From positions 1 through 62,912 of the forward strand of contig CAAEUZ010000091.1 in the NCBI GenBank assembly GCA_900759385.1: DNA of 62,912 nucleotides, written 5' to 3'. Positions 7,103 to 15,469 of this stretch are shown here, piece after piece (position 1 is the stretch's first letter; each line of letters starts with the position of its first letter). The notes below the pieces were generated by a model. It saw only the letters and a program-made list of their open reading frames with translations, did no database searches and was not told the DNA's origin. This stretch comes from an uncultured Oscillospiraceae bacterium. GTDB taxonomy: Bacteria > Bacillota > Clostridia > Oscillospirales > Oscillospiraceae. The translations under genes were made by a program, and so were the position numbers.

Positions 7103-8928
7103 TGAGTCAGCTCCTTTACGGCGGCGGCTATGGCCGCGGCGTCGATACCGCAGCGCGCCCTGAGCTCCGCCGTCGTGCCCTGGCCCACTATGCCTCCGCC
7201 CAGATTAAGCAGTTTTGCCCTCAGCGGCGTCCCGCGCAGGGCCGAGGCGGCGAGCACCCTCCCGCCCACGCAGCCGGCCGCGCAGACCTCCTCCGCGGCC
7301 ACGACCCTGTCCGTACCCAGGGCTGCAAAAAGCTCCTCCTCAGGCAGTGGGCAGATGCGCCCCAGCTTGACGATGCGGGCGTCTGTCCCCTCCGCGGCCA
7401 GTATTTCCTGCGCTGCCAGCGCCTCGTTAACCATGGTGCCGTAGACCAGTATGGCCGCGTCCCGGCCCTCGCCTATCGTGCGTACGGGCAGGGCTCCGCC
7501 GGAGCGGTACGCTCCCTCCCCGCCGCGCGGGTAACGCAGGGCGGCGGGGCCCTCCGTCTCGTAGAGCGCGGTGTGCAGCATGTCGCGCAGCTCGGCAAAC
7601 GAGGCCGGGCACCACAGCGTCATGCCCGGCACGGTCGAGAGATAGGCGACATCAAACACGCCGTGATGCGTCTCCCCGTCCTCGCCCACCAGGCCCGCGC
7701 GGTCAACGCCGAGCACGACGTGCAGGTTCAGCAGAGAGACGTCGTGCAGGAGCTGGTCGTACGAGCGCTGCAGGAAGCTCGAGTATATGGCCGTGACCGG
7801 CAGCATGCCCTGCTTGGCCATGCCGGCGGCCATGGCCACCGTGTGCGCCTCGGCGATGCCGGTGTCGAAAAAGCGCTCCGGGAAGCGGTTTTCAAACCCG
7901 GAGAGGCCCGTACCGTCAGCCATGGCCGCAGTCAGGGCAGCTATGCGCCCGTCGCAGCCGGCCATGCGCTCCAGCTCGCGGCCGAAGATGTTTGCAAAGG
8001 TCTCCCCGCCCTTTTTGAGCACGCCGGTCACAGGGTCGTAGGGCCCCACACCGTGATACTTGTCAGGGTGCAGCTCGGCCATGGGATAGCCGCGTCCCTT
8101 CTGGGTGATGACATGCAGAAGCACGGGCACGCGCATCTCCTTGGCCCAGGTCAGGGCGCTTATGAGGCTGTCGATGTCGTGTCCGTCCACGGGGCCGAGA
8201 TAATAAAAGCCCAGGTCGTCAAACAGGTTGGCGGGCAGGATGGCGCCCTTCACTCGCTCCTTGACGGAGTGTATGGCGTCATACACCGGCTTGATTCTGC
8301 CCACCGTGTCGCGGTAGCGGCGCTTAAACTCCAGGTACGCCGGGCGCACGCGCATACGGCTCAGCAGCCGGGCCATGCCGCCCACGTTGCGGCGTATGCT
8401 CATGGCGTTGTCGTTTAGTATGACCACCATCGGCTCTCCGCTCTGTCCGGCGTTGGACAGCCCCTCATAGGCCAGCCCGCCCGTGAGCGCACCGTCGCCT
8501 ATCACGGCGGCGACGTCATAGTCCGCGCCCAGGCGGCTCCGCGCCCGGGCCATGCCCAGGGCCACGGACACGCTGTTGGAGGCATGCCCGGCTATGAAGG
8601 CGTCCGCCTCGCTCTCGCCCGGCTTGGGGAAGCCGGAGATTCCGCCCGAATGGCGAAGCCTGGCAAACCCCTCCATGCGGCCTGTAAGCAGCTTGTGCGT
8701 ATAGCACTGGTGCCCCACGTCAAAGACGATCCGGTCGCTCCAGGGGTCGTACACGCGGTCAAGCGCCACGGAGAGCTCCACCGTGCCCAGATTTGAGGCC
8801 AGGTGCCCGCCCGTGCGCGAGAGGCTGTCTATCAAAAACGCGCGGATTTCCCCGCAGAGTTCAGGCAGCCGCTCCATGGGGACCGCGCAGAGGTCCTCAT
8901 GGCTCTTTATATTTTCAAGTATAGACAA
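7099..8928 (-). CDS. dxs: 1-deoxy-D-xylulose-5-phosphate synthase
   Basis: Thiamine-diphosphate enzyme condensing pyruvate and glyceraldehyde-3-phosphate, the first step of the MEP isoprenoid pathway. The 609-residue protein has the ThDP motif GDGALTGGLAYEGLSNAG and the transketolase-like central and C-terminal domains (DRAGLVGEDGETHHG). The start is TTG at 8928, with GAGGG about 9 nt upstream; no ATG fits the family N-terminus. It follows ispA in the same direction but behind an intrinsic terminator, so it seems to use the promoter that overlaps that terminator. Confidence 0.96.
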   Translation of the reverse strand: MSILENIKSHEDLCAVPMERLPELCGEIRAFLIDSLSRTGGHLASNLGTVELSVALDRVYDPWSDRIVFDVGHQCYTHKLLTGRMEGFARLRHSGGISGFPKPGESEADAFIAGHASNSVSVALGMARARSRLGADYDVAAVIGDGALTGGLAYEGLSNAGQSGEPMVVILNDNAMSIRRNVGGMARLLSRMRVRPAYLEFKRRYRDTVGRIKPVYDAIHSVKERVKGAILPANLFDDLGFYYLGPVDGHDIDSLISALTWAKEMRVPVLLHVITQKGRGYPMAELHPDKYHGVGPYDPVTGVLKKGGETFANIFGRELERMAGCDGRIAALTAAMADGTGLSGFENRFPERFFDTGIAEAHTVAMAAGMAKQGMLPVTAIYSSFLQRSYDQLLHDVSLLNLHVVLGVDRAGLVGEDGETHHGVFDVAYLSTVPGMTLWCPASFAELRDMLHTALYETEGPAALRYPRGGEGAYRSGGALPVRTIGEGRDAAILVYGTMVNEALAAQEILAAEGTDARIVKLGRICPLPEEELFAALGTDRVVAAEEVCAAGCVGGRVLAASALRGTPLRAKLLNLGGGIVGQGTTAELRARCGIDAAAIAAAVKELTQ

Positions 8929-8959
8929 ACAGATTACCCTCTAAAATATTCTTGAAACT

Positions 8960-8988
8960 ACTATAACAAAATCCGCCCCGGTTTGCAA
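8960..8988 (-). promoter_or_regulatory. Sigma-A-type promoter of the dxs operon, embedded in the ispA terminator
   Basis: On the minus strand TTGCAA (8988-8983, 4/6 to the -35 consensus) is separated by exactly 17 nt from TATAGT (8965-8960, 5/6 to the -10). The -35 lies in the loop of the ispA terminator hairpin and the spacer runs down its distal arm and T-rich tail. The dxs TTG start is 32 nt beyond the -10. Confidence 0.5.
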
Positions 8989-9004
8989 GATGACCGGGGC
9001 GGAT
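8962..9004 (-). terminator. Intrinsic terminator of the asp23-ispA operon
   Basis: A perfect 12-bp stem (ATCCGCCCCGGT at 8971-8982 and ACCGGGGCGGAT at 8993-9004) with a 10-nt loop, followed on the minus strand by TTTTGTTAT. It lies 25 bp after the ispA stop. Confidence 0.85.
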
Positions 9005-9028
9005 AATCTGATAATATTCAGCCGATAT

Positions 9029-9907
9029 TCATTTTCTGCGCGTGGCAAGGCTGCGGGCCAGCTCGGTGAGGAAACCGTCCCTGTCCATGCCGGACACGCA
9101 GGCGCAGGCCGCGTCCGTTATCTTTTCCACCATACGGCTGCACTCCGCCTCGCCGAAGAGGCTCATGAAGGTGCTCTTGCCGTCGCGCTTGTCGCTGCCT
9201 ATGGGCTTTCCCAGCTCGCCCACCGTGCTCATAACGTCGAGCACGTCGTCGCGTATCTGGAAGGCTGCGCCCAGCTGCGCGCCGTACTGTCCGGCGATGT
9301 CAACGGCCGCCTCGTCCGCTCCGGCCGCCGCCGCGCCGAGCATGCACGCACCGGATAGCAGGGCGCCGGTCTTGCGGGCCTGGAGGTCGCTGAGCTCCTC
9401 AGCCGAGAGCGCGTGCCCCTCGGCCGCGAGGTCCATGAACTGCCCGCCGCAGATACCGTCCACGCCTGCCGCCCCGGCCAGTATCTCCGCGCACCGTACC
9501 CGGGCCTCCGCGGGCAGGCCGCAGCGCAGTATGGTGCCGAAGGCCTCGGCCTGAAGGGCGTCCCCGGCCAGCACGGCCGTGCTCTCGCCGAAGACCTTGT
9601 GGTTGGTAGGCTTGCCGCGGCGCAGGTCGTCGTTGTCCATGCAGGGCAAATCGTCGTGTATGAGCGAATAGGTGTGCAGCATCTCCACCGCGCAGGCCAT
9701 GGGCAGGGCTTTTTCCGGCTCCAGGCCGTTCAGGCGCGCGAACTCCAGCACCAGCACGGGGCGGATGCGCTTGCCGCCCGCGGTGAGCGAGTAATCCATC
9801 GCGTCGAGCAGGCCGTCAAACTCATAGCCGCGCTCTTTGCCGAAGGCGGCCTTGAGCGCGGGTTCGATGAGGGCCAGGTATGCGTCGTAACGCTCTTTAT
9901 AGGTCAT
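9029..9907 (-). CDS. ispA: Polyprenyl (farnesyl/geranyl) diphosphate synthase
   Basis: Short-chain trans-prenyltransferase extending DMAPP with IPP. The 292-residue protein has the first Asp-rich motif DDLPCMDND at 85-93 (DDxxxxD form, typical of bacterial FPP synthases) and a second, QIRDDVLDV, near residue 216. The ATG at 9907 overlaps the xseB stop by 4 nt. The xseA-xseB-ispA-dxs order is conserved in Firmicutes and links this enzyme with MEP isoprenoid synthesis. Exact product chain length is not proven by sequence. Confidence 0.93.
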   Translation of the reverse strand: MTYKERYDAYLALIEPALKAAFGKERGYEFDGLLDAMDYSLTAGGKRIRPVLVLEFARLNGLEPEKALPMACAVEMLHTYSLIHDDLPCMDNDDLRRGKPTNHKVFGESTAVLAGDALQAEAFGTILRCGLPAEARVRCAEILAGAAGVDGICGGQFMDLAAEGHALSAEELSDLQARKTGALLSGACMLGAAAAGADEAAVDIAGQYGAQLGAAFQIRDDVLDVMSTVGELGKPIGSDKRDGKSTFMSLFGEAECSRMVEKITDAACACVSGMDRDGFLTELARSLATRRK

Positions 9908-10149
9908 TCCCCGACCTCCTCGAACGGCTCCTCTACCGGTTCTCCGTCGGCGCCGGCGCGCAGCTTGACTATGCGCTGTTCGGCCTCGTCCAGCTCCCTG
10001 GTGCAGGCGGCTACCAGGGCCGCGCCCTCCTCGAAGAGCTTGAGCGAGTCGGCCAGCGCCGCGTCGCCGCGCTCGAGCTGGCGGACTATCTCGCCAAGGC
10101 GGGTGAGCTGCTGCTCAAAGGTCGGTGTGTTCTCTGTCTTCTCAGTCAT
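9904..10149 (-). CDS. xseB: Exodeoxyribonuclease VII small subunit
   Basis: The 81-residue XseB forms the ExoVII complex with XseA, which degrades single-stranded DNA to oligonucleotides. The sequence has the family hallmarks FEQQLTRLGEIVRQLERGD and ADSLKLFEEGAAL. It overlaps xseA by 8 nt and ispA by 4 nt, so the three are translationally coupled. Confidence 0.94.
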   Translation of the reverse strand: MTEKTENTPTFEQQLTRLGEIVRQLERGDAALADSLKLFEEGAALVAACTRELDEAEQRIVKLRAGADGEPVEEPFEEVGE

Positions 10150-11410
10150 ATGTATCCTCCACCAGGCAGTCCAGGGCGCCAGATTGCAGGCGCACCGTCA
10201 GTCTGTCTCCGATATGTACGTCCTTTGCGTCCTTCACCGCGCGCCCGCCGCTGTCCAGCGCTATGGAGTAGCCGCGGGATAGCACCTTGAGCGGGCTCAG
10301 GGCGTCCAGCTTGGCGGCGAGGCGCAGATATTCGTTCTTCCTCGCCGCGACGGCGACGTCCGCCGCCGCATCGAGCCGCATGGCCGCAGATGCCAGCGCG
10401 GTTTTCTGCTTGTCCACAAAGCCGCCCGTCCGCTCCAGGGCTGCGCGCAGCGACTCCAGCTGCTGCCTGCGCTGCTCTATGAAGCCCGTCGGGCTCTGGA
10501 TGACGCGGCGTGAGGCCAGGTTTTCAAGCGCCTCGCGCTGGGAGGCTATTTTCTTCGCCGCGGCACGCTCCAGACGGCTGTGGGCGCTGTCTATGGCCTG
10601 CATCAGCTCTTCCGAGTCCGGCGCGGCCAGCTCGGCGGCGTTGGACGGCGTCGCCGCACGCAGGTCTGCCACATAGTCGGCTATGGTGACGTCCGGCTCA
10701 TGGCCCACGGCGGATATGACCGGTATCTCGCAGTCGTAGATGGCCCTGGCCACGCGCTCGTCGTTGAAGGCCCAGAGGTCCTCCATGGAGCCGCCGCCGC
10801 GCCCGGTTATGAGCGTGTCGGCCACCCGGTGCTCGCTGGCGTAGCGTATGGCCGCGGCTATCTCCGGCGGGGCCTCCGCGCCCTGCACGCGCACCGGCAG
10901 GAGGATGATCTTCGCCACCGGCCAGCGCCGGCGCAGCACGCGGATTATGTCGTGCACCGCAGCCCCCGCGCTGCTGGTAACGACCGCAATGCGCTGGGGA
11001 TAGCGCGGAATGGGCTTTTTATGCGCCGCGTCGAACAGGCCCTCCTTTTCGAGCTTGGCCTTGAGCTGTTCGTAGGCGACCTGCAAATCTCCGCTGCCCT
11101 CCGGCACCAGAGCCTCGCAGTAGAGCTGATACGCCCCGTCGCGCGGGTACACGCTGATGCGCCCGTAGGCCGTGACGCCCATGCCGCTCTCCGGCCTGAA
11201 GCGCAGCTTGCCGGCCGCCGAACGGAACATGACGCACTTGAGCGAGCTCTCCGCGTCCTTGAGCGTGAAATAATGGTGGCCCGAGGGGTAGATCTTGTAA
11301 TTGGACAGCTCCCCGCGCACGGCGACCGCGCCCAGGAACCCGTCACTGTCCACCAGCGTCTTGATATAGGCGTTGAGCTGGGAGACGGTCAGGGCATCGC
11401 GCTCCTTCAT
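10142..11410 (-). CDS. xseA: Exodeoxyribonuclease VII large subunit
   Basis: Catalytic subunit of ExoVII, 422 residues. It has an N-terminal OB fold (about 6-100, starting TVSQLNAYIK), a central catalytic region with RGGGSMEDLWAFNDE and SAVGHEPDVTIADYVAD, and a coiled-coil C-terminal part that binds XseB. Length is normal. The ATG at 11410 overlaps the nusB stop by 4 nt. DNA repair and mismatch-related role; cytoplasmic. Confidence 0.96.
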   Translation of the reverse strand: MKERDALTVSQLNAYIKTLVDSDGFLGAVAVRGELSNYKIYPSGHHYFTLKDAESSLKCVMFRSAAGKLRFRPESGMGVTAYGRISVYPRDGAYQLYCEALVPEGSGDLQVAYEQLKAKLEKEGLFDAAHKKPIPRYPQRIAVVTSSAGAAVHDIIRVLRRRWPVAKIILLPVRVQGAEAPPEIAAAIRYASEHRVADTLITGRGGGSMEDLWAFNDERVARAIYDCEIPVISAVGHEPDVTIADYVADLRAATPSNAAELAAPDSEELMQAIDSAHSRLERAAAKKIASQREALENLASRRVIQSPTGFIEQRRQQLESLRAALERTGGFVDKQKTALASAAMRLDAAADVAVAARKNEYLRLAAKLDALSPLKVLSRGYSIALDSGGRAVKDAKDVHIGDRLTVRLQSGALDCLVEDTYD

Positions 11411-11883
11411 TCGGCGCTCTCCGCCCCGTCCTGCGCGCCCTCGCCGCGCATATATCCGCCCAGCACACCGTTTATGAACGACACGGTCTCCGGCTCCTCA
11501 AAGTTCTTGGCGAGCTCCACAGCCTCGTTGATGGCCACGCCGGGGGTCACGTCGCTGTCCTCAAGGTAGATTATCTCCGTCAGCGCGCAGCGCAGCACGG
11601 CCATGGCCGTGCGCGTGATACGCTCGGGCCTCCAGCCGCGGGAGTGCTGCCGCACCAGCTCGTCCAGCTCCAGGCGGTGCTCGGTGGCCAGGCTAACCAG
11701 ACGGTGTATATATGCGAGGCTCGCCTCGTCGGGAGCTTCGGTTATGGCCCCCTCCTCGTCCTTGAGGGAGGCCAGGTGCTCAGGCTCAAAGTACTCGTCA
11801 ACCAGCGCGTCCGGCTCCAGCCCGGAGGCCGCCTGAGCGTAAATCAGCCGGACAGCGGCCTCTCTGGCCCGCGTCCTGGTCAT
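11407..11883 (-). CDS. nusB: Transcription antitermination factor NusB
   Basis: NusB pairs with NusE (S10) on boxA RNA in rRNA antitermination. The 158-residue protein starts MTRTRAREAAVRLIYAQ, the usual NusB N-terminal RNA-binding helix, and ends with the conserved SFINGVLGGY motif. Slightly longer than the usual ~140 residues owing to a mid-protein insert and short C-terminal tail. Overlaps asp23 and xseA by 4 nt each. Confidence 0.93.
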   Translation of the reverse strand: MTRTRAREAAVRLIYAQAASGLEPDALVDEYFEPEHLASLKDEEGAITEAPDEASLAYIHRLVSLATEHRLELDELVRQHSRGWRPERITRTAMAVLRCALTEIIYLEDSDVTPGVAINEAVELAKNFEEPETVSFINGVLGGYMRGEGAQDGAESAE

Positions 11884-12242
11884 TTGTCGAAGGCCACGCC
11901 GGAGACGTGGACGTTGACCACGGGGGTGCCCATGCCGGCCATGGACTCCACGGCGGCGGTGACAGCCTCCTGTACCTGCTGCGCGACGCCGACGACGTTC
12001 TCGCCGTAGCGCACCATTATTATGATGTCAACACTGATCTTTCCGTCCTGGATCTGCACCTTGACGCCCTTGCCGGCGTTCCTGATTCCCAGCAGCTCCG
12101 CCAGCTCCGCGCCGGCGTTGTTGGAGAGGGCCGCGACGCCGTCAATCTCGCTGACGGCCGCGCGCACCATGGAGTAGAGCACGTCCTCAGAGATATTTAT
12201 GCTGCCCTTTTCGCCCTGGCAGGTGATGTAGTTCTCGCCCAT
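11880..12242 (-). CDS. Asp23/Gls24 family envelope stress response protein
   Basis: The 120-residue protein is an Asp23 (DUF322) family member, with GSINISEDVLYSMVRAAVSEIDGV near the N-terminus and VNVHVSGVAF at the end. In Bacillus the homologue YqhY lies in the same place, before nusB. Proposed roles concern cell-envelope stress and fatty-acid or acetyl-CoA metabolism, but the molecular function is not settled. The ATG at 12242 has a strong AAAGGAGG site and is the first gene of the operon. Confidence 0.9.
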   Translation of the reverse strand: MGENYITCQGEKGSINISEDVLYSMVRAAVSEIDGVAALSNNAGAELAELLGIRNAGKGVKVQIQDGKISVDIIIMVRYGENVVGVAQQVQEAVTAAVESMAGMGTPVVNVHVSGVAFDK

Positions 12243-12300
12243 TGCGGAACCTCCTTTAGTTTTGGCTTAGGTGTAGTTATTGCCGCTATGGCAATATGGT

Positions 12301-12309
12301 ATTGTACCA
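12301..12309 (-). promoter_or_regulatory. Extended -10 promoter of the asp23-nusB-xseAB-ispA operon
   Basis: The minus strand reads TGGTACAAT, an extended -10 (TGn) with TACAAT 5/6. The hexamer 17 nt upstream (TTTATT) is a poor -35, as often tolerated with an extended -10. The expected start lies within or near the ATTGCC/GGCAAT inverted repeat at 12279-12295, about 50 nt before the asp23 ATG. Confidence 0.55.
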
Positions 12310-12430
12310 CAACGCAGGAAGAAAATAAAGAGCGAGTTTGCGTCAGCAGGGCCGAAAATCCCTCTGCCGCCCCTTTATTCCCGGATTCGCATTGCGGCGG
12401 AGCCGCCCCGTCCCGTCAGGACGGCTTTAA

Positions 12431-12462
12431 GGGCGCGCTGCAGGCATCTTTGCAGCGCGCCC
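12431..12462 (-). terminator. Likely terminator of the spoIIIA operon
   Basis: GGGCGCGCTGCA (12431-12442) and TGCAGCGCGCCC (12451-12462) form a perfect 12-bp stem with an 8-nt loop, 89 bp after the spoIIIAH stop. The following minus-strand sequence is only TTAAAG, so efficiency is uncertain. Confidence 0.5.
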
Positions 12463-12550
12463 GGAGGCCTTTCGCCCGTCGCCGGAGCCGGGGCCGGTTT
12501 TGCTCCGCGCATGCCCGACCCGCACACAGGCTGTAAATATCCCGCCGGGC

Positions 12551-13177
12551 TTACTCCCCGGCGTCCGCGGATGTGTCAGCGGTATCGTCCGTGCCGGCGG
12601 CATCTGCGGAGGCCGAGGGCTCGGCGCTGGGAGCTGCGCTGGGGCTTGCCGCGCTGTTCCCGCCGGACTTCACCTCTATCACATGTATGTCCTCGGCCGT
12701 GCAGCCGGTCTCGCCGATTATGGTCTCCGTTATCTGCGCCACGCTGGCGGCGGACAGGCCCTCCACCGGGGCCGGCACGGCTACCGTCACCCCGTCGGAC
12801 GATATGTACACCACGCAGTCCGTGAAGTTCTTTGCCAGGAGTAGGTTTTCAATCTGCGTCTCCTGCATGGACCAGGTGGCCATGGCGGCGATGGCGTCCA
12901 TGGCGCTGTCTATTGTGTCCTGCGAGGCGCCCTCGCCCGAGGCGGCGGTCTCCAGCAGCGTCAGCGCCTCGTCGCGGGAGGTCTGGCGCGTGAGCCTGGC
13001 CTGGGCAAAGTAGTCGTCGTCCGCCTGAGTGTCCTGCGCCGTCTGCTGTTCTTCGTCCGTGTTCATTACGCCGGCGGTGTCGTCCCTGCGGTTGTTGTAC
13101 GACCAGTTCAGATAGACCGCCGCGCAGACGAAGACAAGTACCGTTGCGATAATGATGCTGCGTTTTGCCTTTTTCAT
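12551..13177 (-). CDS. spoIIIAH: Stage III sporulation protein AH
   Basis: SpoIIIAH sits in the mother-cell membrane and joins forespore SpoIIQ to form the channel or feeding-tube apparatus. The 208-residue protein has one N-terminal membrane helix (about 6-22), a variable linker, and a C-terminal YscJ/FliF-like ring-building domain (about 85-170). The tail is Ala/Ser/Asp-rich. The ATG at 13177 follows GGGAGG; the in-frame TTG further upstream lies across the Shine-Dalgarno and is rejected. Last gene of spoIIIAA-AH. Confidence 0.9.
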   Translation of the reverse strand: MKKAKRSIIIATVLVFVCAAVYLNWSYNNRRDDTAGVMNTDEEQQTAQDTQADDDYFAQARLTRQTSRDEALTLLETAASGEGASQDTIDSAMDAIAAMATWSMQETQIENLLLAKNFTDCVVYISSDGVTVAVPAPVEGLSAASVAQITETIIGETGCTAEDIHVIEVKSGGNSAASPSAAPSAEPSASADAAGTDDTADTSADAGE

Positions 13178-13195
13178 TGCTTTGCCTCCCAAATA

Positions 13196-13519
13196 TTAAT
13201 CACTTTGCATAGGTAATACGGTTATACGGCTGCTGCCCAGGCCGGTGTAGTTGGAAACCGCCTGCACGACGGCGAGCCTTACGGCGGCATCACCGGCGCC
13301 GTCGCAGACGACCGCCGCGCCTTCCTCCGAGCAGAGGACGCTCACCCGGCCCACTCCCTCGATGCCGGACAGCACATACTCCAGGCGGCTCTCCGCCGCG
13401 CTTGAGCCCCCGTCGCCGGTATCTGAACCGCCCGCCGGCAGGAGCAGCAGCACGACGGCGCAGGCGATGAGCAGCAATATGTACTTGTACTTTCCCAGGC
13501 TCTTGAGCGAGAACGTCAC
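13196..13519 (-). CDS. spoIIIAG: Stage III sporulation protein AG
   Basis: SpoIIIAG forms a large ring in the mother-cell membrane during engulfment. The 107-residue product has a membrane helix at about 14-30 and a short ring-building-motif domain. It is about half the length of Bacillus SpoIIIAG, lacking most of the linker and beta-triangle insertion. The GTG at 13519 overlaps the spoIIIAF stop (GTGA) and follows GGGAGG by 7 nt; an upstream TTG would bury the Shine-Dalgarno. Confidence 0.82.
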   Translation of the reverse strand: MTFSLKSLGKYKYILLLIACAVVLLLLPAGGSDTGDGGSSAAESRLEYVLSGIEGVGRVSVLCSEEGAAVVCDGAGDAAVRLAVVQAVSNYTGLGSSRITVLPMQSD

Positions 13520-13995
13520 GATTGCGCCTCCCAACTGACTCTCTCCGGCGGGATTCCCAGCTCCGCCTCTATGGCGGCGGCGAGGGATGCGTCATATCCG
13601 CAGCCGAGCGCGCACTCCCAGGGATACCAGAACCCCTCCTCGCTCCAGCGGGCCGTTACGTCTGCGCCCGTATCCGCGAGCCCCAGCGCGTCCGCCCTGT
13701 CCGATATATATGCCTCGCACTCGCTCTCTATGACTGCGCGTTCGAGTCCGCGTGAGGCCTCCTGCGCATCGCTGACCGTCTCGCGGGCGGCCTGGTTATA
13801 GCTGGCAGCGGCCCTGGCCAGTGAGGTCACGTCCAGCCCGGCCACGGGGCTGAGCAGAGCGACGGCCATCACGCAGCCGCAGGCCAGGCTCAGCACCTGC
13901 CTAGGCCTGCCCTTGGGGCATATCGCAAAAGCTATGGCGCAGAAAATGGCGGCCCCGGTGAGGGTGCGTATCCAGTCTGCCAGCGCTGTTGTCAT
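13516..13995 (-). CDS. spoIIIAF: Stage III sporulation protein AF
   Basis: Component of the SpoIIIA-SpoIIQ complex. The 159-residue protein has two N-terminal membrane helices (about 10-25 and 34-54) with GRPRQVLSLACGCVM between, followed by a soluble domain, as in the family. Its ATG overlaps the spoIIIAE stop by 4 nt and its stop overlaps the spoIIIAG start. Confidence 0.88.
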   Translation of the reverse strand: MTTALADWIRTLTGAAIFCAIAFAICPKGRPRQVLSLACGCVMAVALLSPVAGLDVTSLARAAASYNQAARETVSDAQEASRGLERAVIESECEAYISDRADALGLADTGADVTARWSEEGFWYPWECALGCGYDASLAAAIEAELGIPPERVSWEAQS

Positions 13996-15086
13996 GGCGC
14001 CACCGCCTTTACAAAGGAGAGTATGCTCACAAAGAGCATGGCAGCGCAGGCCCCGGTCACGCCCAGCACCAGCCCGAACACGGTGCCCACGTCCGCTATC
14101 AGCCCTGCCAGCCGTCCCCCGGCAAAGGCCGACGACAGGGCCGCGGCGGCCTTATAGAGCAGGTAGCGCAGGGCAAGGCCCAGAAACGGCGTGATGCACA
14201 CGGCGATCACCACCGCCGCACCCAGCACCCCCACCGCCGAGCGCAGCAGGCCCGCCCCGGCCACCAGGGTGGTGGCGGCGTCAGATATAATCCCCCCTAC
14301 CACCGGCAGGGCCGCGGAGATGGCCGACTTGGCCGCTTTGGCCGTCAGGGCGTCGGCCTCGCCGGATATGGAGCCCGACAGCGTCAGCCAGAGCGTGAAG
14401 GCGGTCATCACCAGGGTGGTGACCGTCACAGCCGCCCACTTTATCAGCTTCCCGGCGCTGTCCAGCGCGGCGTTTTCCAGCGCAGCCGCCGCCGTCTTTA
14501 CGGCCAGCAGCGCATAGGCCATGGGGATGAGCAGGGAGCGCGAGAGCGTGATGAGCACGTCCATAAAGAGGCTCGTGGCAGCGTATTTTGCCGCCGCGGA
14601 GCCGGCCATGCCGCCTGCGGCGGCCGTGGCCGTGAGGCACGGGAGCAGCGCGCGGGAGAAGGTATTCAGATCCTCTATGGCCGCGGCGCCCTGCTGTATC
14701 CAGGCCCCCGCATCGGTGAAGGCCACGGCCGCCACGGCGAGGCAGCCGGCCAGGTTCACATATTGCTGCGTGGCCTGCGTCCCGAAGGTACCTGCCAGGG
14801 AGCAGAGCGCGGCGATGGCCACCAGCTTCACCGCCGAGGCCGCAGCGGAGCCGAAGTGTTCACCCAGCTTGTCCAGCGCCGCATCCCACAGGCGCGAGAA
14901 CATGCCCTCCGTGTCCAGCGCGTCGTCCACACCCGCGCCGCCGAGCACCTCAGAGGCGGAATCAGGTATCGCCTCGTCCACCTCCCCCGCGCCGTAGGCC
15001 TCATACTGCTCCGGGTCCAGCTCCGCCGCCAGGGCGGGCGTGGACAGGAGCAGCAGAAACGCGATAAACAGCACCGCCCGTCTCAC
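13992..15086 (-). CDS. spoIIIAE: Stage III sporulation protein AE
   Basis: Multi-pass membrane protein of the SpoIIIA complex that is thought to form a transport-like core. With the GTG start at 15086 it has 364 residues, beginning VRRAVLFIAFLLLLSTPALA, a clear signal peptide, followed by at least six hydrophobic segments. The GTG overlaps the spoIIIAD stop (GTGA). A longer open frame to 15479 is only the out-of-frame shadow of spoIIIAD and is rejected. Confidence 0.92.
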   Translation of the reverse strand: MRRAVLFIAFLLLLSTPALAAELDPEQYEAYGAGEVDEAIPDSASEVLGGAGVDDALDTEGMFSRLWDAALDKLGEHFGSAAASAVKLVAIAALCSLAGTFGTQATQQYVNLAGCLAVAAVAFTDAGAWIQQGAAAIEDLNTFSRALLPCLTATAAAGGMAGSAAAKYAATSLFMDVLITLSRSLLIPMAYALLAVKTAAAALENAALDSAGKLIKWAAVTVTTLVMTAFTLWLTLSGSISGEADALTAKAAKSAISAALPVVGGIISDAATTLVAGAGLLRSAVGVLGAAVVIAVCITPFLGLALRYLLYKAAAALSSAFAGGRLAGLIADVGTVFGLVLGVTGACAAMLFVSILSFVKAVAP

Positions 15087-15469
15087 AGCAGGGCCTCCAC
15101 GGTGTCCAGCAGCGCCGTCATCAGGGGCAGCGCACAGAAGAGCGCGCAGACGGCCCCGGCTATGTCCACGGCGTTGGCCAGCAGGGAGCTGCCCGAATCG
15201 CGGCAGGCCTCCCCGGCCAGCGAGCAGATAATGCCCACAGCCACGCATTTGAGCACCGGCGAGAACACCGCGCTCGACAGGCCGGACATCTCCCTCGCCC
15301 TCTGCGCCGCACCGGCAATGCTGCCCACCAGCTCCAGCGCAAAAATCAGCAGCACGGCCCCGGCGGCCAGGGCCAGGCACAGGGCCAGTTCGGCGTTGGA
15401 CTTCTTCAGCAGCAGCGCGCAGAGCGCGGCGCAAACGGCCAGGGCCGAGATCTTTACCGCGACGTCCAT
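15083..15469 (-). CDS. spoIIIAD: Stage III sporulation protein AD
   Basis: A 128-residue membrane protein with four hydrophobic segments (about 4-20, 26-46, 68-86, 98-124), of normal length for SpoIIIAD. It is encoded between spoIIIAC and spoIIIAE with 1-nt and 4-nt overlaps. SpoIIIAC and AD are paralogous channel-like components in the mother-cell membrane. Confidence 0.9.
   Translation of the reverse strand: MDVAVKISALAVCAALCALLLKKSNAELALCLALAAGAVLLIFALELVGSIAGAAQRAREMSGLSSAVFSPVLKCVAVGIICSLAGEACRDSGSSLLANAVDIAGAVCALFCALPLMTALLDTVEALL

Larger units (their letters stand above)
12243..12550. other. 308-bp intergenic region between spoIIIAH and asp23
   Basis: No gene is seen. Read on the minus strand it holds, in order, the 12-bp hairpin after spoIIIAH (12431-12462), two small GC hairpins near 12388-12425 (CCGTCC/GGACGG and GGCGG/CCGCC), a promoter for the asp23 operon (-10 at 12301-12306), and a 6-bp inverted repeat ATTGCC/GGCAAT at 12279-12295 close to the expected transcription start. 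Confidence 0.75.
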
